DNA of 64,000 nt from Thermoanaerobacterium aotearoense (lineage in GTDB: Bacteria; Bacillota; Thermoanaerobacteria; Thermoanaerobacterales; Thermoanaerobacteraceae): assembly GCF_009905255.1 (NCBI RefSeq), contig NZ_CP047602.1, forward strand, positions 1,426,001-1,490,000, in the 5' to 3' direction. Shown in pieces: positions 63,978 through 64,000 of this stretch; within the stretch, counting starts at the first letter, position 1, and every line of letters begins with the position of its first letter. The position numbers and the translations under genes were made by a program. Below the pieces are notes generated by a model that was not told where the DNA came from, did no database searches, and worked only from the letters and a program-made list of their open reading frames with translations.

Positions 63978-64000
63978 TTTTTATAAAAAATTTTTTAAGA

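Overview
The window is a compact, AT-rich stretch of bacterial core chromosome. Gene content and order match the conserved smc-ffh-rplS / topA-codY-fla/che / rpsB-pyrH-polC-nusA-infB neighbourhood of Firmicutes. PolC-type DNA polymerase, CodY, SpoVS, FliY, CheC/CheD and many TTG/GTG starts after strong GGAGG sites point to a flagellated, endospore-forming member of Clostridia. My best guess, from general resemblance and not from any search, is the Thermoanaerobacterium/Thermoanaerobacter group. I saw no tRNA, rRNA, insertion sequence, prophage, CRISPR array or obviously foreign gene. No gap between genes reaches 300 bp.

Almost everything is transcribed on the minus strand, so read from high to low coordinates. 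(1) 63.9-55.1 kb: spoVS, smc, ftsY, then a promoter and ylxM-ffh-rpsP-khpA-rimM-trmD-rplS (signal recognition particle, 30S/50S proteins, tRNA and 16S maturation). (2) 55.1-49.4 kb: rbgA, comM-like, trpS, a two-gene plus-strand island (rnhB-yraN), dprA and topA. (3) 47.2-44.5 kb: hslV-hslU-codY, closed by a strong terminator. (4) 44.3-17.5 kb: a fla/che operon of about 32 genes running from flgB to sigD, a FapA-like protein and a small unknown protein. It encodes the rod/hook, MS ring, C ring, export gate, export ATPase, FlhF/FlhG and CheY/A/W/C/D. (5) 17.5-16.0 kb: rpsB-tsf with its own promoter, structured leader and terminator. (6) 15.9-4.7 kb: pyrH-frr-orf58-uppS-cdsA-dxr-rseP-ispG-GT2-polC (UMP supply, ribosome recycling, isoprenoid and phospholipid precursors, membrane proteolysis, replication). 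(7) 4.7-0 kb: rimP-nusA-ylxR-ylxQ-infB-rbfA-(nrnA, cut by the window edge), preceded by a near-consensus extended -10 promoter and a hairpin leader.

The most interesting signal is regulatory. Three places carry a full match to the sigma-H consensus (RnAGGAwWW, 11 nt, RnnGAATww) with identical spacing, correct orientation and a position just upstream of a start codon: spoVS (expected), flgB (head of the fla/che operon) and pyrH. If real, the transition-state/sporulation sigma factor directly drives the main motility operon and the pyrH-to-polC growth cluster here. Other points worth a look are a 58-residue PASTA-like small protein between frr and uppS, a PilZ protein where Bacillus has CheB, a FapA-like protein where Bacillus has SwrB, hairpin leaders before rimP and rpsB, and an inverted rnhB-yraN pair whose end overlaps trpS. 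I did not find an obviously undescribed multi-gene system.
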